DNA of 64,000 nt from Desulfuromonadales bacterium (GCA_013349325.1 DUZX01000003.1:1-64000); one strand, 5' to 3'. Counted from the stretch's first letter, positions 7,278 through 16,418 are shown. The notes: generated from the sequence alone by a model not told the origin. A program made the numbers and translations.

Positions 7278-8648
7278 ATGCCAACCATTTTTATTTGTGA
7301 TGACGAAGATGATATCCTGCGCTATCTCGACAAGCTGCTGCGGGTCAGCGGCTATGCGGTTGAAACCTTTTCGCGCGGCACCGAGCTGCTGATGAAACTG
7401 GAATCGGCCGGAAGAGCGCCCTGTGATCTGATCCTGCAGGATGTGCGTATGCCGGACATTGATGGTCTGCAGATGCTTGACCAGCTCTGCAAACGCTGGC
7501 CGGATATACCGGTGGTGATCATGACCGCCCATGGCACGATTGATGACGCCATCAGCGCCATCAAACAGGGGGCGTACGACTACATTACCAAGCCGTTTCC
7601 CAAGGAAAAACTGCTCGGCATGCTGGAGCGTCTGCTCGACCATCGCCGTCTGGCCCGCGAAAATCAGCAGTTGCGGGATGGTCTGCAGCGCGGCAGCGGC
7701 GCGGCGGATGCCATCATCTTTCGCAGCCAGACCTTTCGCGATGTCTATGACCTGACCCTGCAGGTGGCCGAAAGCGACGCCAATATCCTGGTTATGGGGG
7801 AATCCGGCACCGGCAAGGAGCTGATCGCCGGGGCACTGCACCGCAACAGCCCGCGCCGGGACAAACCGTTTGTGTCGCTGAACTGCGCCGCGCTCTCCGA
7901 CACCCTGCTGGAGAGCCAGCTGTTCGGGCATGTACGCGGCGCTTTTACCGGTGCGGTCATGAACCAGAAAGGGCTGCTTGAAGAGGCGGATGGCGGCACG
8001 CTGTTTCTGGATGAGATCGGTGACGTCAGTCCGGCGGTGCAGGCCAAGCTGCTGCGGGTTACGCAGGAGAAAGACTTTATCGTGCTCGGTTCGACCCGCA
8101 CGCGTAAGGTGGATGTGCGCTTTGTCGCCGCCACCAATAAGGATCTGATGCACGAGGTCAGGGAGGGGCGTTTCCGTGAAGATCTCTACTACCGCCTGAA
8201 TGTGATCTCTATCACTCTGCCGCCGCTGCGCGAGCGGCGGGAAGATATTGAACCGCTGGCGCTCCACTTTCTGAAAGCCTCCACACGCCGGATGAGGAAA
8301 GATGTCCGTGGTATCGATGACGATGCCCTGCAGGCACTGCTGCAGTACGATTGGCCCGGCAATGTACGCGAACTCGAAAATGTCCTGGAACGGGCCGTCA
8401 TCCTGGCGCGCGGCAGTTCCATCACCGTCGGGTTGCTGCCGCTGGGGGCGCGCCGGGAGTTGATCGCCGCTTCTGCTCAGCCTGTTGCGCTGGTTGCGCT
8501 TGATGAAGTTGAACGGCAACATATCAGCGTGATCCTCAAGGAAACCGGCTTCAACAAAAGCCGTGCCGCCGAGATACTGGGCATCTCCCGAAAAACGCTT
8601 GACCGCAAGATTCAGGAATACGGGACCGGCGGCAGCAACCTCGCATGA
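7278..8648 (+). CDS. Sigma-54-dependent response regulator (NtrC family)
   Basis: Three modules are visible in 456 residues. A receiver domain (1-120) carries acidic CDDEDD near the start and phospho-acceptor Asp55 in LILQDVRMPD. An AAA+ domain (about 140-385) has Walker A GESGTGKE and the GAFTGA loop that contacts sigma-54. A Fis-type helix-turn-helix is at the C-terminus (NKSRAAEILGISRKTLDRK). It activates RpoN promoters when phosphorylated, presumably by the kinase overlapping its 3' end. The hyb operon, with its sigma-54 promoter, is the obvious nearby candidate target. That link is inference. Confidence 0.93.
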   Translation: MPTIFICDDEDDILRYLDKLLRVSGYAVETFSRGTELLMKLESAGRAPCDLILQDVRMPDIDGLQMLDQLCKRWPDIPVVIMTAHGTIDDAISAIKQGAYDYITKPFPKEKLLGMLERLLDHRRLARENQQLRDGLQRGSGAADAIIFRSQTFRDVYDLTLQVAESDANILVMGESGTGKELIAGALHRNSPRRDKPFVSLNCAALSDTLLESQLFGHVRGAFTGAVMNQKGLLEEADGGTLFLDEIGDVSPAVQAKLLRVTQEKDFIVLGSTRTRKVDVRFVAATNKDLMHEVREGRFREDLYYRLNVISITLPPLRERREDIEPLALHFLKASTRRMRKDVRGIDDDALQALLQYDWPGNVRELENVLERAVILARGSSITVGLLPLGARRELIAASAQPVALVALDEVERQHISVILKETGFNKSRAAEILGISRKTLDRKIQEYGTGGSNLA

Positions 8649-10633
8649 AGTGGCTGCGGGGATCGATACGCTTCAAGCTTACCGTCGCAACACTGCTGCC
8701 GCTTTTGGCTGCTATTTCCATCTGCTGGGTGATCGGTGCCTCACTGATCACAACCCGCTTTTCCCGTCAGGCGCTACAGAACGTCGCCTCCAATCTCAAT
8801 TCAGCCCGGGAAATTTTTAACTCCGATCTGTCACGCCTCTCAGATACGATCCGTCTTACCAGCCAGACTCCCGAACTGATCGCTGCACTGACGCAGGCGG
8901 CGCCGATTCCGGACATACCTGCATTACAGACGGTTCTCAAAAATGAACGGCTCAGCTTTTTGACGGTCGTCGATCGCTACGGTTTCGTGCGCTGGCGAGC
9001 TGCCAATCCCGGAATCAGCGGTGATTCTGCACGGGGAGAAAAACTGGTCGCCGACGCGCTCAAAAAGGTACCGGTCAGCGGAGTTATGCTCTTGTCGGCT
9101 CTGCAGGCCGGGCGCGAAAACCCCCGTTTACCGTCCCGGATGAGCCTGGCGGTCAAAACGACCGCCCATGGCCGCCGCTATACAAAACAGGTGGAAGAAC
9201 GCGGCTTGTTTCTGGTTGCAGCAACGCCGCTGCTGGCGCCTGACGGCACTCTGGCCGGGGCCATGTATGGCGGAGTGCTCCTGAATGGTGATAACCGCCT
9301 GGTGGAACGCATTACGCAGGTCGTCTTCAAACATGGTGACGCTGATACGCGCAGCGGCGGGAATGCGACACTCTTTCTGGATGATATCCGCATTGCCAGT
9401 ACGGTACGGGATGAGCAGGGCAGGCCGGCCATCGGAACACTGATGTCGGAAGAGGTGTTTTCGCGCGTATCCCGGGGCAGCAGTTGGATCGGCTCGGCGT
9501 TTGTACTCAACGCGCGCTACTTCACCGCCTATGAACCGCTGCGGGACCTGCGCGGCACGGTCGTCGGAGCTCTGTATGTCGGCATGCCGGAAAAACCGCT
9601 GCTGCATCTGCGCCAGCAGGTCAACCTGATCTTTTCGGCATTGATGGTGTTTGTCACGCTGATCGGTATCGCTCTGTCAGCATGGCTCGGCGCCACGCTT
9701 TCGCGTCCGATTCGTGCTCTGGAAGAGGGGGTCCGCAGGATCGCTTCCGGCGAAAACCTGCCGGATATCTGCGTGGAGAGCCATGATGAGATAGCATCAC
9801 TGGCCGGCGAATTTAATACCATGAAGCGCCGTCTGCAGGAACGTGATGCGGAAAATCAGCTTCTTAATCGCACGTTGGAACAAAAGGTTCTGGAAAGGAC
9901 AAATGAGCTGGAGGAGAAGGGACAGCAGCTCCTGAATACGCAGAGGGATCTTGCCCAGGCCGAACGCCTGGCCGGTATCGGCCTGCTGGCATCCGGAGTC
10001 GCCCACGAAATAAATAACCCGCTGGCTGTTATCCGGGGCAACGCCGAGCTGTTGGAGATCTCGGCAACCTTGAGCGCTGCGGATCAGCCGGAGGTGGAAA
10101 CCATTATTCGTCAGGTCGGCCGGGTTGAGCGGATCGTCTCGAATCTGCTGGCCTTTGCCGGCACCCGGAAAAAAGTCATCCGCCCGTTCCAGATGGAGGC
10201 CCTGCTGGATGACCTTCTTGATCAGATCGGCCATCAGATTCCACTGGAGAGGTACCGCGTCATACGGTCGTACCAGATGGAATCTGCTGAAATAATCGAA
10301 GGAGACGAGGATCAGCTGCGGCAGGTCTGCACCAATCTGATCGTCAATGCTCTGCAGGCCATGGAAACGGGGGGTGAGCTCAACGTTGCCACCAGTTACG
10401 ACGTGGCGGCGGGACGCTGCGTGGTAACCATCGCAGACAGCGGGACCGGTATCTCGCCGGATATTCAGGACAAGCTGTTTACGCCGTTTTTTAGTACGAA
10501 AGCGCGTGGAACCGGTTTGGGACTGGCGGTATCCTACGGAATCGTTACGGATCATGGCGGTGATATCAGGGTTGCAAGTGAAGCGGGGCAGGGGGCGGAG
10601 TTTACCGTCGTGCTGCCGTTACGGCAGGCGTGA
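8645..10633 (+). CDS. Membrane sensor histidine kinase (partner of the NtrC-type regulator)
   Basis: The 662-residue kinase has a membrane helix at about 12-33, a roughly 290-residue periplasmic sensor region of Cache type, a second helix at about 328-352, a HAMP domain and a short coiled coil. The HisKA domain carries His454 in GVAHEINNPLAV, followed by a HATPase_c domain (N box NLIVNALQAM, G box GTGLGLAVSYG). The arrangement is that of NtrB/AtoS/DctB-like sensors that pair with sigma-54 activators. It starts within the regulator stop codon. The ligand is unknown, although a periplasmic sensor implies an external small molecule. Confidence 0.92.
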   Translation: MKWLRGSIRFKLTVATLLPLLAAISICWVIGASLITTRFSRQALQNVASNLNSAREIFNSDLSRLSDTIRLTSQTPELIAALTQAAPIPDIPALQTVLKNERLSFLTVVDRYGFVRWRAANPGISGDSARGEKLVADALKKVPVSGVMLLSALQAGRENPRLPSRMSLAVKTTAHGRRYTKQVEERGLFLVAATPLLAPDGTLAGAMYGGVLLNGDNRLVERITQVVFKHGDADTRSGGNATLFLDDIRIASTVRDEQGRPAIGTLMSEEVFSRVSRGSSWIGSAFVLNARYFTAYEPLRDLRGTVVGALYVGMPEKPLLHLRQQVNLIFSALMVFVTLIGIALSAWLGATLSRPIRALEEGVRRIASGENLPDICVESHDEIASLAGEFNTMKRRLQERDAENQLLNRTLEQKVLERTNELEEKGQQLLNTQRDLAQAERLAGIGLLASGVAHEINNPLAVIRGNAELLEISATLSAADQPEVETIIRQVGRVERIVSNLLAFAGTRKKVIRPFQMEALLDDLLDQIGHQIPLERYRVIRSYQMESAEIIEGDEDQLRQVCTNLIVNALQAMETGGELNVATSYDVAAGRCVVTIADSGTGISPDIQDKLFTPFFSTKARGTGLGLAVSYGIVTDHGGDIRVASEAGQGAEFTVVLPLRQA

Positions 10634-10634
10634 T

Positions 10635-11864
10635 TTATACGTTTGAGCGCCAGTTGTAGGCATCAACCTGGGCTGCCAGGAGGTTTTGAAGCGAAATATC
10701 GGAATGCTCTACCAGATTTTGTACCTCTCCTAAATTGCTCTGTTCAAGCGTTTCTGCCAGTGCCAGCAGCAACCCCAATTCACCGTCACGGTTTAAGAGT
10801 GCGGCCGAAATCTCATCACTCAAGCCGAGTTCGCTGACAATCACGTCAATCGACGTGTCCAGCAGAATATCGACCAGCGAGAGGATGCCGGTCATAAAGG
10901 CCGCCTCTACCCGTTCGCTGTTGCGCGGCAGACCATGACGCTTCATCAGCAGTAATTCCATCAAACGCCCCCGCACGGCTGCCAGCTCCATGAGCGGATT
11001 ATTGATGCCGCGACTGTCACTGCTGGCAAAAATCGCCAACTGCACCCAGCGGCGCAGTTTGTCGAGCCCCAGAATAATAATGGCATGGCGCAGCCCCTTG
11101 ATCTTTTCGCGCAATCCGATACAAACTGAATTTACGAGTTTCAGAAGATTGAAGGAGAGGTCGGGCGCCGAGCGGAAGTCATCTTCGATGACGTCAAAAT
11201 CGGCGTTTTCATGCAGATTACGCAGAAGGCGCAGCATGGCGATTTTTGACGGTTCCAGCCCTTTATGCTGCAATACGACCGGGCGGGCGAAAAAATAGCC
11301 CTGAAACAGCTCGAAACCCATGGCGAGGCAATCGGTAAACTGCTCCCTGGTTTCTACTTTTTCGGCCAGCAGCCGGATCGGGAATTGGCGGAGATTGGTG
11401 ACGATACCGGGCAGGGCAGTGGGGTAGGTCTCCAGAATATCGATCTTGATGATATCAACGAAGCGGTAGATTTTAAGGTGCTCTTTTCCGTAGACATGAT
11501 CGTCAAGCGCAATCCGGTATCCCCGCGCGGCAAGTTCAAGGCAGCGATTGCGGGTTTCGTCGTTAAGACTGACCGTTTCCAGCAGCTCCAGAATGGTCTG
11601 TCCCTTCGGCAGGATTTCCACGAGATCACTGAGCAGAACATCCTCGGTGACGTTGATAAATCCGAGCTTGTCACCCAGTACCTCGCTAAAACCGAACCCG
11701 GACAAGGTGCTGGAGATGACGCTCATGCAGGCTTGGCTCTGACTCTCGAATTCGCTGAGGTTCTTTTCGCTGGAACGGAAGAGCAGCTCGTATCCGATTA
11801 TTTCCTGGCGGATGTCCAGAATCGGCTGGCGACCGAGGAAAAAAGTTTGCTGTTGCTCAGCCAT
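10635..11864 (-). CDS. EAL-like/HDOD signalling protein (YuxH family)
   Basis: This 409-residue cytoplasmic protein has an N-terminal EAL-like domain (about 1-200) and a C-terminal HDOD domain (about 205-395). The usual EAL motif is replaced by YELLFRS. Other catalytic acidic residues look incomplete, so it probably binds or senses rather than degrades cyclic-di-GMP. HDOD proteins act in signalling and in regulation of motility and development. The start at 11864 has a GGAGGG site 7 bases upstream; an in-frame ATG at 11882 has no usable spacing. It converges on the kinase gene, with only 1 base between the two stops. Confidence 0.85.
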   Translation of the reverse strand: MAEQQQTFFLGRQPILDIRQEIIGYELLFRSSEKNLSEFESQSQACMSVISSTLSGFGFSEVLGDKLGFINVTEDVLLSDLVEILPKGQTILELLETVSLNDETRNRCLELAARGYRIALDDHVYGKEHLKIYRFVDIIKIDILETYPTALPGIVTNLRQFPIRLLAEKVETREQFTDCLAMGFELFQGYFFARPVVLQHKGLEPSKIAMLRLLRNLHENADFDVIEDDFRSAPDLSFNLLKLVNSVCIGLREKIKGLRHAIIILGLDKLRRWVQLAIFASSDSRGINNPLMELAAVRGRLMELLLMKRHGLPRNSERVEAAFMTGILSLVDILLDTSIDVIVSELGLSDEISAALLNRDGELGLLLALAETLEQSNLGEVQNLVEHSDISLQNLLAAQVDAYNWRSNV

Positions 11865-11961
11865 GTCGTCACCCTCCTGCATTCCTGTTTCATACGCACG
11901 GTATGATAGTACCGGAATCCATTTGATTCAACCGGAATCTGGTGCAGGGGTGCACTCGGAT

Positions 11962-12699
11962 CTACAGTGTGCCGGTCGTCCTCCTGAAGGCGGCCACAAA
12001 AGCGTTGGCCGGGTGGCCTATGACATTTTTTGGAGTCCCCTCCTGGACGATCCGGCCGCCATCCATCACCACCAGGCGATCGACGATATGAAAGGCCTCA
12101 ATGCGGTCATGGGTCGCAATAATGGCCGCCGTTCCCGATTCATGCAGAATTCGCCCCAAATCTTCAGCTATTCCGATGCGAGTTGGCAGGTCGAGACTTG
12201 AGAAGGGTTCATCCATCAGGATCAGCTCGGGCTTGACGGCAAACGCCCGTGCCAGGCTGACGCGCTGGGCTTCGCCGCCGGAGAGTTTGTGCGCGGAACG
12301 CCCGGCCAGATGACCGATTTTGAAAAGCTCAAGACTGTCATGAGCCACGTCACGGGCTTCAGTACGCCCAGTTCCCCGAATGCGGAGCCCCTCGGCTACG
12401 TTATCAATCACGGTTGTATCAAAGAGCAGCGGTTCCTGAAACACGACCGCAATTCTGCGGCGATAGGCGATTTCTGTGCGGGGCACAACTTCGGCACCCT
12501 GAAAGATGATTTTCCCGCCACTGCGCTCGATCAGGCAGGCCAGGCCGAGCAGCAGGCTCGATTTTCCGGCGCCGTTCGGACCGACGATGGCCACTTTTTC
12601 TTCGGCCGTTATCGTAAAGCGCGGCAGTTCCAGAACCTGAACACCGCCGCGCCGGATCAGCAGGTCTTCAACATGCAGAAGGGGAGTTTGATGTGTCAT
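11962..12699 (-). CDS. tupC: Tungstate ABC transporter ATP-binding protein TupC
   Basis: The 245-residue ATPase has Walker A GPNGAGKSS, signature LSGGEAQRV, Walker B LILMDEP and a switch His in IIATHD. It is of the molybdate/tungstate type and pairs with the permease overlapping its start by 4 bp. Together they would import tungstate for tungsten or molybdenum cofactor enzymes. The periplasmic binding protein TupA is not encoded nearby. The substrate (tungstate rather than molybdate or sulfate) is inferred from the TupB-like permease and from the riboswitch-type leader. Confidence 0.85.
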   Translation of the reverse strand: MTHQTPLLHVEDLLIRRGGVQVLELPRFTITAEEKVAIVGPNGAGKSSLLLGLACLIERSGGKIIFQGAEVVPRTEIAYRRRIAVVFQEPLLFDTTVIDNVAEGLRIRGTGRTEARDVAHDSLELFKIGHLAGRSAHKLSGGEAQRVSLARAFAVKPELILMDEPFSSLDLPTRIGIAEDLGRILHESGTAAIIATHDRIEAFHIVDRLVVMDGGRIVQEGTPKNVIGHPANAFVAAFRRTTGTL

Positions 12700-13394
12700 C
12701 GCGGACGCTCGCGCTGCTGGATCAGCGTCAACAGGTAATTAACGCTGAAGGCCAGAGTCAACAGAATCAGTGACAAGGCGATGGCCACATCGAAATTGCC
12801 CTTGCCGGTCTCCATAACCGTGGCCGTCGTCAACACCCGCGTTTGCCCCTTGATATTGCCACCCACCATGATCGAGGCCCCCACTTCGGAGATCACGCCG
12901 CCAAAGCCGGCCATGACCGCCGCCAGCAGCGGCAGGCGTGACTCGCGGACCAGGATCCAGACCGTCTGCATACGTGTGGCGCCCAGCGCCCTGACCTGCA
13001 GCTTGAGGTTGGCCGGCAAGTTTTGAATCGCCGCAATCGTAATGCCGGTTACGATCGGTGTGGCGATCACGGCCTGAGCCAGAATCATGGCGGCCGGGGT
13101 GTAGAGAATCTCCAGAAAACCGAGCGGCCCGTTGCGCCAGAGGAAGAGCGTCACAAACAGACCGACGACCACCGGCGGCAATCCCATGCCGGTATTTACC
13201 AGGCTGACCACCAGTCGCCGTCCCGGGAAATCGGCCAAAGCCAGAATCACCCCCACCGGTACGCCGAGTAGCAGGCTGAAAACCGTGGCACAGCAGGAGA
13301 TCTCAAGCGAAAGCAGCGTCACCGCCAGCACTTCCCGGTCAAGTGAGGCGATCAGCGCCAGTGCGGTGCGGATACCATCAAAAATAAGCTCCAT
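12696..13394 (-). CDS. tupB: Tungstate ABC transporter permease TupB
   Basis: The 232-residue inner-membrane protein has about five to six helices. The cytoplasmic coupling loop (FGGVISEVGASIMVGGNIKG) is characteristic of TupB-type permeases. It is the first gene of a two-gene operon with tupC. Its ATG lies about 20 bp after a rho-independent terminator and a structured leader, so expression is likely controlled by transcription attenuation. The missing tupA must be encoded elsewhere if the system works. Confidence 0.87.
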   Translation of the reverse strand: MELIFDGIRTALALIASLDREVLAVTLLSLEISCCATVFSLLLGVPVGVILALADFPGRRLVVSLVNTGMGLPPVVVGLFVTLFLWRNGPLGFLEILYTPAAMILAQAVIATPIVTGITIAAIQNLPANLKLQVRALGATRMQTVWILVRESRLPLLAAVMAGFGGVISEVGASIMVGGNIKGQTRVLTTATVMETGKGNFDVAIALSLILLTLAFSVNYLLTLIQQRERPR

Positions 13395-13415
13395 ACAGTC
13401 TCCGTTGTTCGTGCA

Positions 13416-13451
13416 ACAAAAACGCCCCTTCTCCGGATAGAAAAGGGGCGC
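13416..13451 (-). terminator. Intrinsic terminator in the tupB leader
   Basis: On the minus strand a GC-rich stem (CGCCCCTT pairing with AAGGGGCG, 12-base loop) is followed by TTTTTGTT, just before tupB. The left arm CCCCTTTT can instead pair with AAAAGGGG of the leader RNA (13489-13496), giving an anti-terminator. Confidence 0.85.
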
Positions 13452-13600
13452 TGACGAAGCATGAGTGTCTGCTTTCGATTACGTCATTCCCCTTTTCATA
13501 GGAGGGCGGCGCTGTTTCCGGCGACACCCGCAGGTCGCAGACCGTGAGGATTTTTCCTGGTAGGCTGTTACGACTCGGAGAGTGGTAAGATTTGTGGCAC
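13452..13600 (-). promoter_or_regulatory. Probable Moco/Tuco-type riboswitch upstream of tupB
   Basis: The leader RNA on the minus strand has several structured segments: CTCCGAG near its 5' end, CCGGAAAC in the middle and GCCCTCC with GAAAAGGGGAATGACG near the end. These resemble conserved parts of the molybdenum-cofactor RNA motif, known upstream of molybdate and tungstate transport genes in deltaproteobacteria. It is followed directly by a terminator whose arm can pair with the leader. The class assignment rests on pattern memory. The attenuation design is visible in the sequence. Confidence 0.55.
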
Positions 13601-13656
13601 TATATCCAGATAGATTCCGGCTGGCAAGCCTTTAATACCACCATGCTAAAAAGCGC

Positions 13657-13685
13657 TTGACACCTGTTATGTATTCTTGTAGTCA
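13657..13685 (+). promoter_or_regulatory. Possible promoter for the first Ni/Co ECF operon
   Basis: TTGACA is followed after 17 bp by a weak TAGTCA. Just downstream, GTGTTAC (13690-13696) equals one half of the NikR operator known in Deltaproteobacteria, but no matching GTAACAC half is present at the usual distance. Confidence 0.4.
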
Positions 13686-13742
13686 AAATGTGTTACTAAT
13701 TTTAAAATCAGGTGCAGTTCTGGCGCCGGTGGAGGTTCACTC

Positions 13743-14828
13743 ATGCATATAGCGGACGCACTGATTTCGCCGGCTGTTGGCGGAGCGATGTGGGCAGCAT
13801 CGGCAGCGGCAATTGCCTACTGTTCCAAAAAAGTTCGCGAAACGGCTGATGATAAAATCGTCCCTCTGATGGGAGTGCTGGGCGCCTTCATCTTTGCCGT
13901 CCAGATGATCAACTTCACCATCCCGGCCACCGGTTCCAGTGGACATCTGGGGGGGGGATTGATGCTGGCGATCCTGCTGGGACCCTACGCCGCATTTCTG
14001 ACCATCGCTTCGGTGCTGACCGTTCAGGCGCTCTTCTTTGCAGATGGCGGTCTGCTGGCGCTCGGCTGCAATATCTTCAATCTCGGTTTTTTTCCCGCCT
14101 TTATTGCCTATCCACTGATCTATCGAAAAATAAGCTCTGACTCAACTTCACGGACGAGGATTACGGTTGCTGCCGTTATTGCCGCTGCTGTCGGCCTCCA
14201 GATGGGAGCTTTCAGCGTGGTGCTGGAAACGGTTTCATCTGGTATTTCAGCGCTCTCCTTCGCAACCTTTCTACTGCTGATGCAGCCGATTCACGCTGTC
14301 GTCGGAGTCGTGGAGGGGGTGGTAACGGCTTCCGTAATTGCCTTTGTCGCACATGCACGTCCTGAAATTCTGCAGCGCTCTCTGCTTCCAGATTGCACAC
14401 AAGCTGTCATCAATCAGACCGGCGAGGTTTTTACAGCTTCGCAGCTCTCGACCTATTCGCTGCGGGGAGTTGTGCTGACATTTCTGGTCGCAGCGCTGCT
14501 CACCGGCGGTGTCGCATCCTGGTTTGCGTCGCAACAGCCGGATGGTCTGGAATGGTCTCTTGCAAAAGTAACCGCTGCAGGAGACGTTAAAGGTAAGCAG
14601 GGTACCGTTCATAATGTCCTGGCAGATTTCCAGGGCACGCTGGCTTTCCTGCCGGATTACTCCTTCAAAAAAGACACGTCAGTACAGGCAGGGGCAACCG
14701 AACCGATGAACGCAGAAAATGTCAGTAAGATCGGCACGTCTGTTTCCGGTGTTGTTGGCGGCCTACTAACGCTTGCGCTGGCTGCCCTGGCCGGTTTTCT
14801 GCTGCGTAGGAGACCGTTGGCCGCATGA
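13743..14828 (+). CDS. ECF transporter S component, NikM/CbiM with fused PDGLE domain
   Basis: The 361-residue membrane protein takes up Ni(II) or Co(II). The mature N-terminus Met-His (MHIADALISP) forms the known metal site of CbiM/NikM. The core CbiM domain spans about 1-215, and the conserved loop SSGHLGGGLM is intact. The C-terminal third contains QQPDGLEWSL and a final membrane helix, equivalent to a fused NikN/PDGLE subunit. That layout is commoner in nickel systems, and the hydrogenase genes nearby need nickel, so nickel is the favoured substrate. The loop is encoded by a run of nine G. Confidence 0.88.
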   Translation: MHIADALISPAVGGAMWAASAAAIAYCSKKVRETADDKIVPLMGVLGAFIFAVQMINFTIPATGSSGHLGGGLMLAILLGPYAAFLTIASVLTVQALFFADGGLLALGCNIFNLGFFPAFIAYPLIYRKISSDSTSRTRITVAAVIAAAVGLQMGAFSVVLETVSSGISALSFATFLLLMQPIHAVVGVVEGVVTASVIAFVAHARPEILQRSLLPDCTQAVINQTGEVFTASQLSTYSLRGVVLTFLVAALLTGGVASWFASQQPDGLEWSLAKVTAAGDVKGKQGTVHNVLADFQGTLAFLPDYSFKKDTSVQAGATEPMNAENVSKIGTSVSGVVGGLLTLALAALAGFLLRRRPLAA

Positions 14829-14844
14829 GCGCTTTGCTGTCGTC

Positions 14845-15657
14845 ATGAACCGTATTACCGCAGCGCTACTGGATTTAAAACGTCTCGAGCTGTTGGCGCA
14901 CGGCGACTCTTCCATTCACCGAATACACCCGCTCGCCAAAACGGTCGTAGTCATCGCTTTTATTGCTCTGGTGGTCTCCTGCAACCGCTACCAGATCTCC
15001 GCCTTGCTCCCCTTTGCCGTCTTCCCGATTGTTGTGACCAGTCAGAGCGGTCTGCCGCCCGTTTTTATTCTGAAGAAGATTATTCTGCTGCTCCCGTTGC
15101 TGCTGTGCGCCGCTCTTTTTAACCCGATTTTTGACCGGGAGAGCATGCTGCAGATCGGGAGTGTAACGATTTCCGGCGGCTGGATTTCTTTTTTTTCCAT
15201 TCAGCTCCGTTCCGTTTTGACGATCGGATCGGCATTCATTCTGATCGGCACAACCGGCTTAAACGCGGTGTGTCAGGCGTTACGCTGTCTGGGGCTGCCA
15301 GCCGTTTTTACAACGCAGCTGCTGTTTCTGCAGCGCTATATTTTTGTGCTGGCCGAGGAATCGGCGCGGGCGTCCCTGGCCCGGGAGCTGCGCTCCTGCG
15401 GTAACAAGGGGCAGGGCATCGCCAGCTACGGCAGTCTGGTCGGGCAGCTGCTGCTGCGTACATTCGGGAGGGCAGAACGGGTACATGCCGCCATGCTGGC
15501 GCGCGGTTTCACGGGTGAGCTTCATGACCGCCGGGCGCGAGTTTTTAAAACTGCCGACCTGCGTTTTGTCATCGGCTGGGTTACGCTCTTCCTTATATTC
15601 AGGCTTCACAACCTGCCGATGCGTATCGGCAGCTTTGTCACCGCTACGTTTCCATGA
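14845..15657 (+). CDS. cbiQ: ECF transporter transmembrane protein CbiQ (first copy)
   Basis: The 270-residue inner-membrane T-component couples the S component to the ATPase. It has four to five helices. The coupling motifs are present: ARASLARELRS and AMLARGFTGE, each with the Ala-Arg-Gly-like pattern. The ATG at 14845 gives the usual CbiQ start (MNRITAALLDLKRLELL) 16 bp after the upstream stop. The ribosome site is poor, which suggests translational coupling. The stop overlaps the ATPase start. Confidence 0.88.
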   Translation: MNRITAALLDLKRLELLAHGDSSIHRIHPLAKTVVVIAFIALVVSCNRYQISALLPFAVFPIVVTSQSGLPPVFILKKIILLLPLLLCAALFNPIFDRESMLQIGSVTISGGWISFFSIQLRSVLTIGSAFILIGTTGLNAVCQALRCLGLPAVFTTQLLFLQRYIFVLAEESARASLARELRSCGNKGQGIASYGSLVGQLLLRTFGRAERVHAAMLARGFTGELHDRRARVFKTADLRFVIGWVTLFLIFRLHNLPMRIGSFVTATFP

Positions 15658-16418
15658 GCCGTCATATCATTGAGGTCAAAAATCTGCACCACAGCTACCC
15701 GGATGGGACCGTTGCCCTGAAAGATGTCTCATTCAGAATTTCGCACGGTGAATCGGTCGCTCTCATCGGCGCCAACGGTGCCGGCAAATCTACGCTGCTA
15801 CAGCACCTGAACGGTGCCCTGATGCCGGCTCGTGGCTCGATAACTATCGGTGATGTTCCGGTTACAAAAGCGACGCTTGCCGGCATCCGCCGCACCGTCG
15901 GCATGGTTTTCCAGAATCCCGACGATCAGCTCTTTATGCCGACGGTGAACGACGACGTCGCCTTTGGTCCTTTTAATCTGGGATTGCGCGGGGAGGAGCT
16001 GGAATGGAGGGTGGCAGCAGCTTTGGCAGCCGTCGCGGCAGAACCGTTGCGAAACAGGCCGCCTTACAACCTCTCCGGCGGTGAGAAAAAACGGGTTGCC
16101 ATCGCCACGGTGCTGGCCATGTCACCCGACATTCTGGCTATGGATGAGCCGACCAGCGGACTCGACCCGTCTGCCCGCCGTCAGGCAATCGCGCTATTGC
16201 AGGGATTTCAGCACACCAAAATCATCACCAGCCATGATCTTGATCTGGTGCTGGAGCTCTGCCCGCGGATTATAATCCTGCATGAAGGAGAGGTGGTTGC
16301 CGACGGGGCGTCCCTTGAGCTGTTCAACGATGTAAAACTTTTGGAACGCTGCCGATTGGAACAGCCGTTATCCATGCAGGGGTGCGGGTATTGTAGAAAA
16401 GCTCTGCTTACCCATTGA
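15654..16418 (+). CDS. cbiO: ECF transporter ATP-binding protein CbiO (first copy)
   Basis: The 254-residue ATPase has Walker A GANGAGKST, the Q-loop region MVFQNPDDQLF typical of ECF ATPases, signature LSGGEKKRV and Walker B ILAMDEP. It powers the CbiM/NikM-CbiQ complex just upstream and overlaps cbiQ by 4 bp. The C-terminus has an unusual GCGYC cysteine pair. It ends about 65 bp before the cobalamin riboswitch of the second cluster. Confidence 0.92.
   Translation: MSRHIIEVKNLHHSYPDGTVALKDVSFRISHGESVALIGANGAGKSTLLQHLNGALMPARGSITIGDVPVTKATLAGIRRTVGMVFQNPDDQLFMPTVNDDVAFGPFNLGLRGEELEWRVAAALAAVAAEPLRNRPPYNLSGGEKKRVAIATVLAMSPDILAMDEPTSGLDPSARRQAIALLQGFQHTKIITSHDLDLVLELCPRIIILHEGEVVADGASLELFNDVKLLERCRLEQPLSMQGCGYCRKALLTH

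Noticed and set aside
7221-8522. A 433-codon minus-strand frame opposite the response regulator
   Set aside because: The plus strand encodes a complete NtrC-type regulator; the minus frame is its codon shadow.
9797-10555. A 252-codon minus-strand frame opposite the histidine kinase
   Set aside because: The kinase domains on the plus strand are complete; the frame lacks a start site and family features.
13690-13713. Full NikR operator before the first ECF operon
   Set aside because: Only one half-site, GTGTTAC, is present; the expected GTAACAC is missing at the known spacings.
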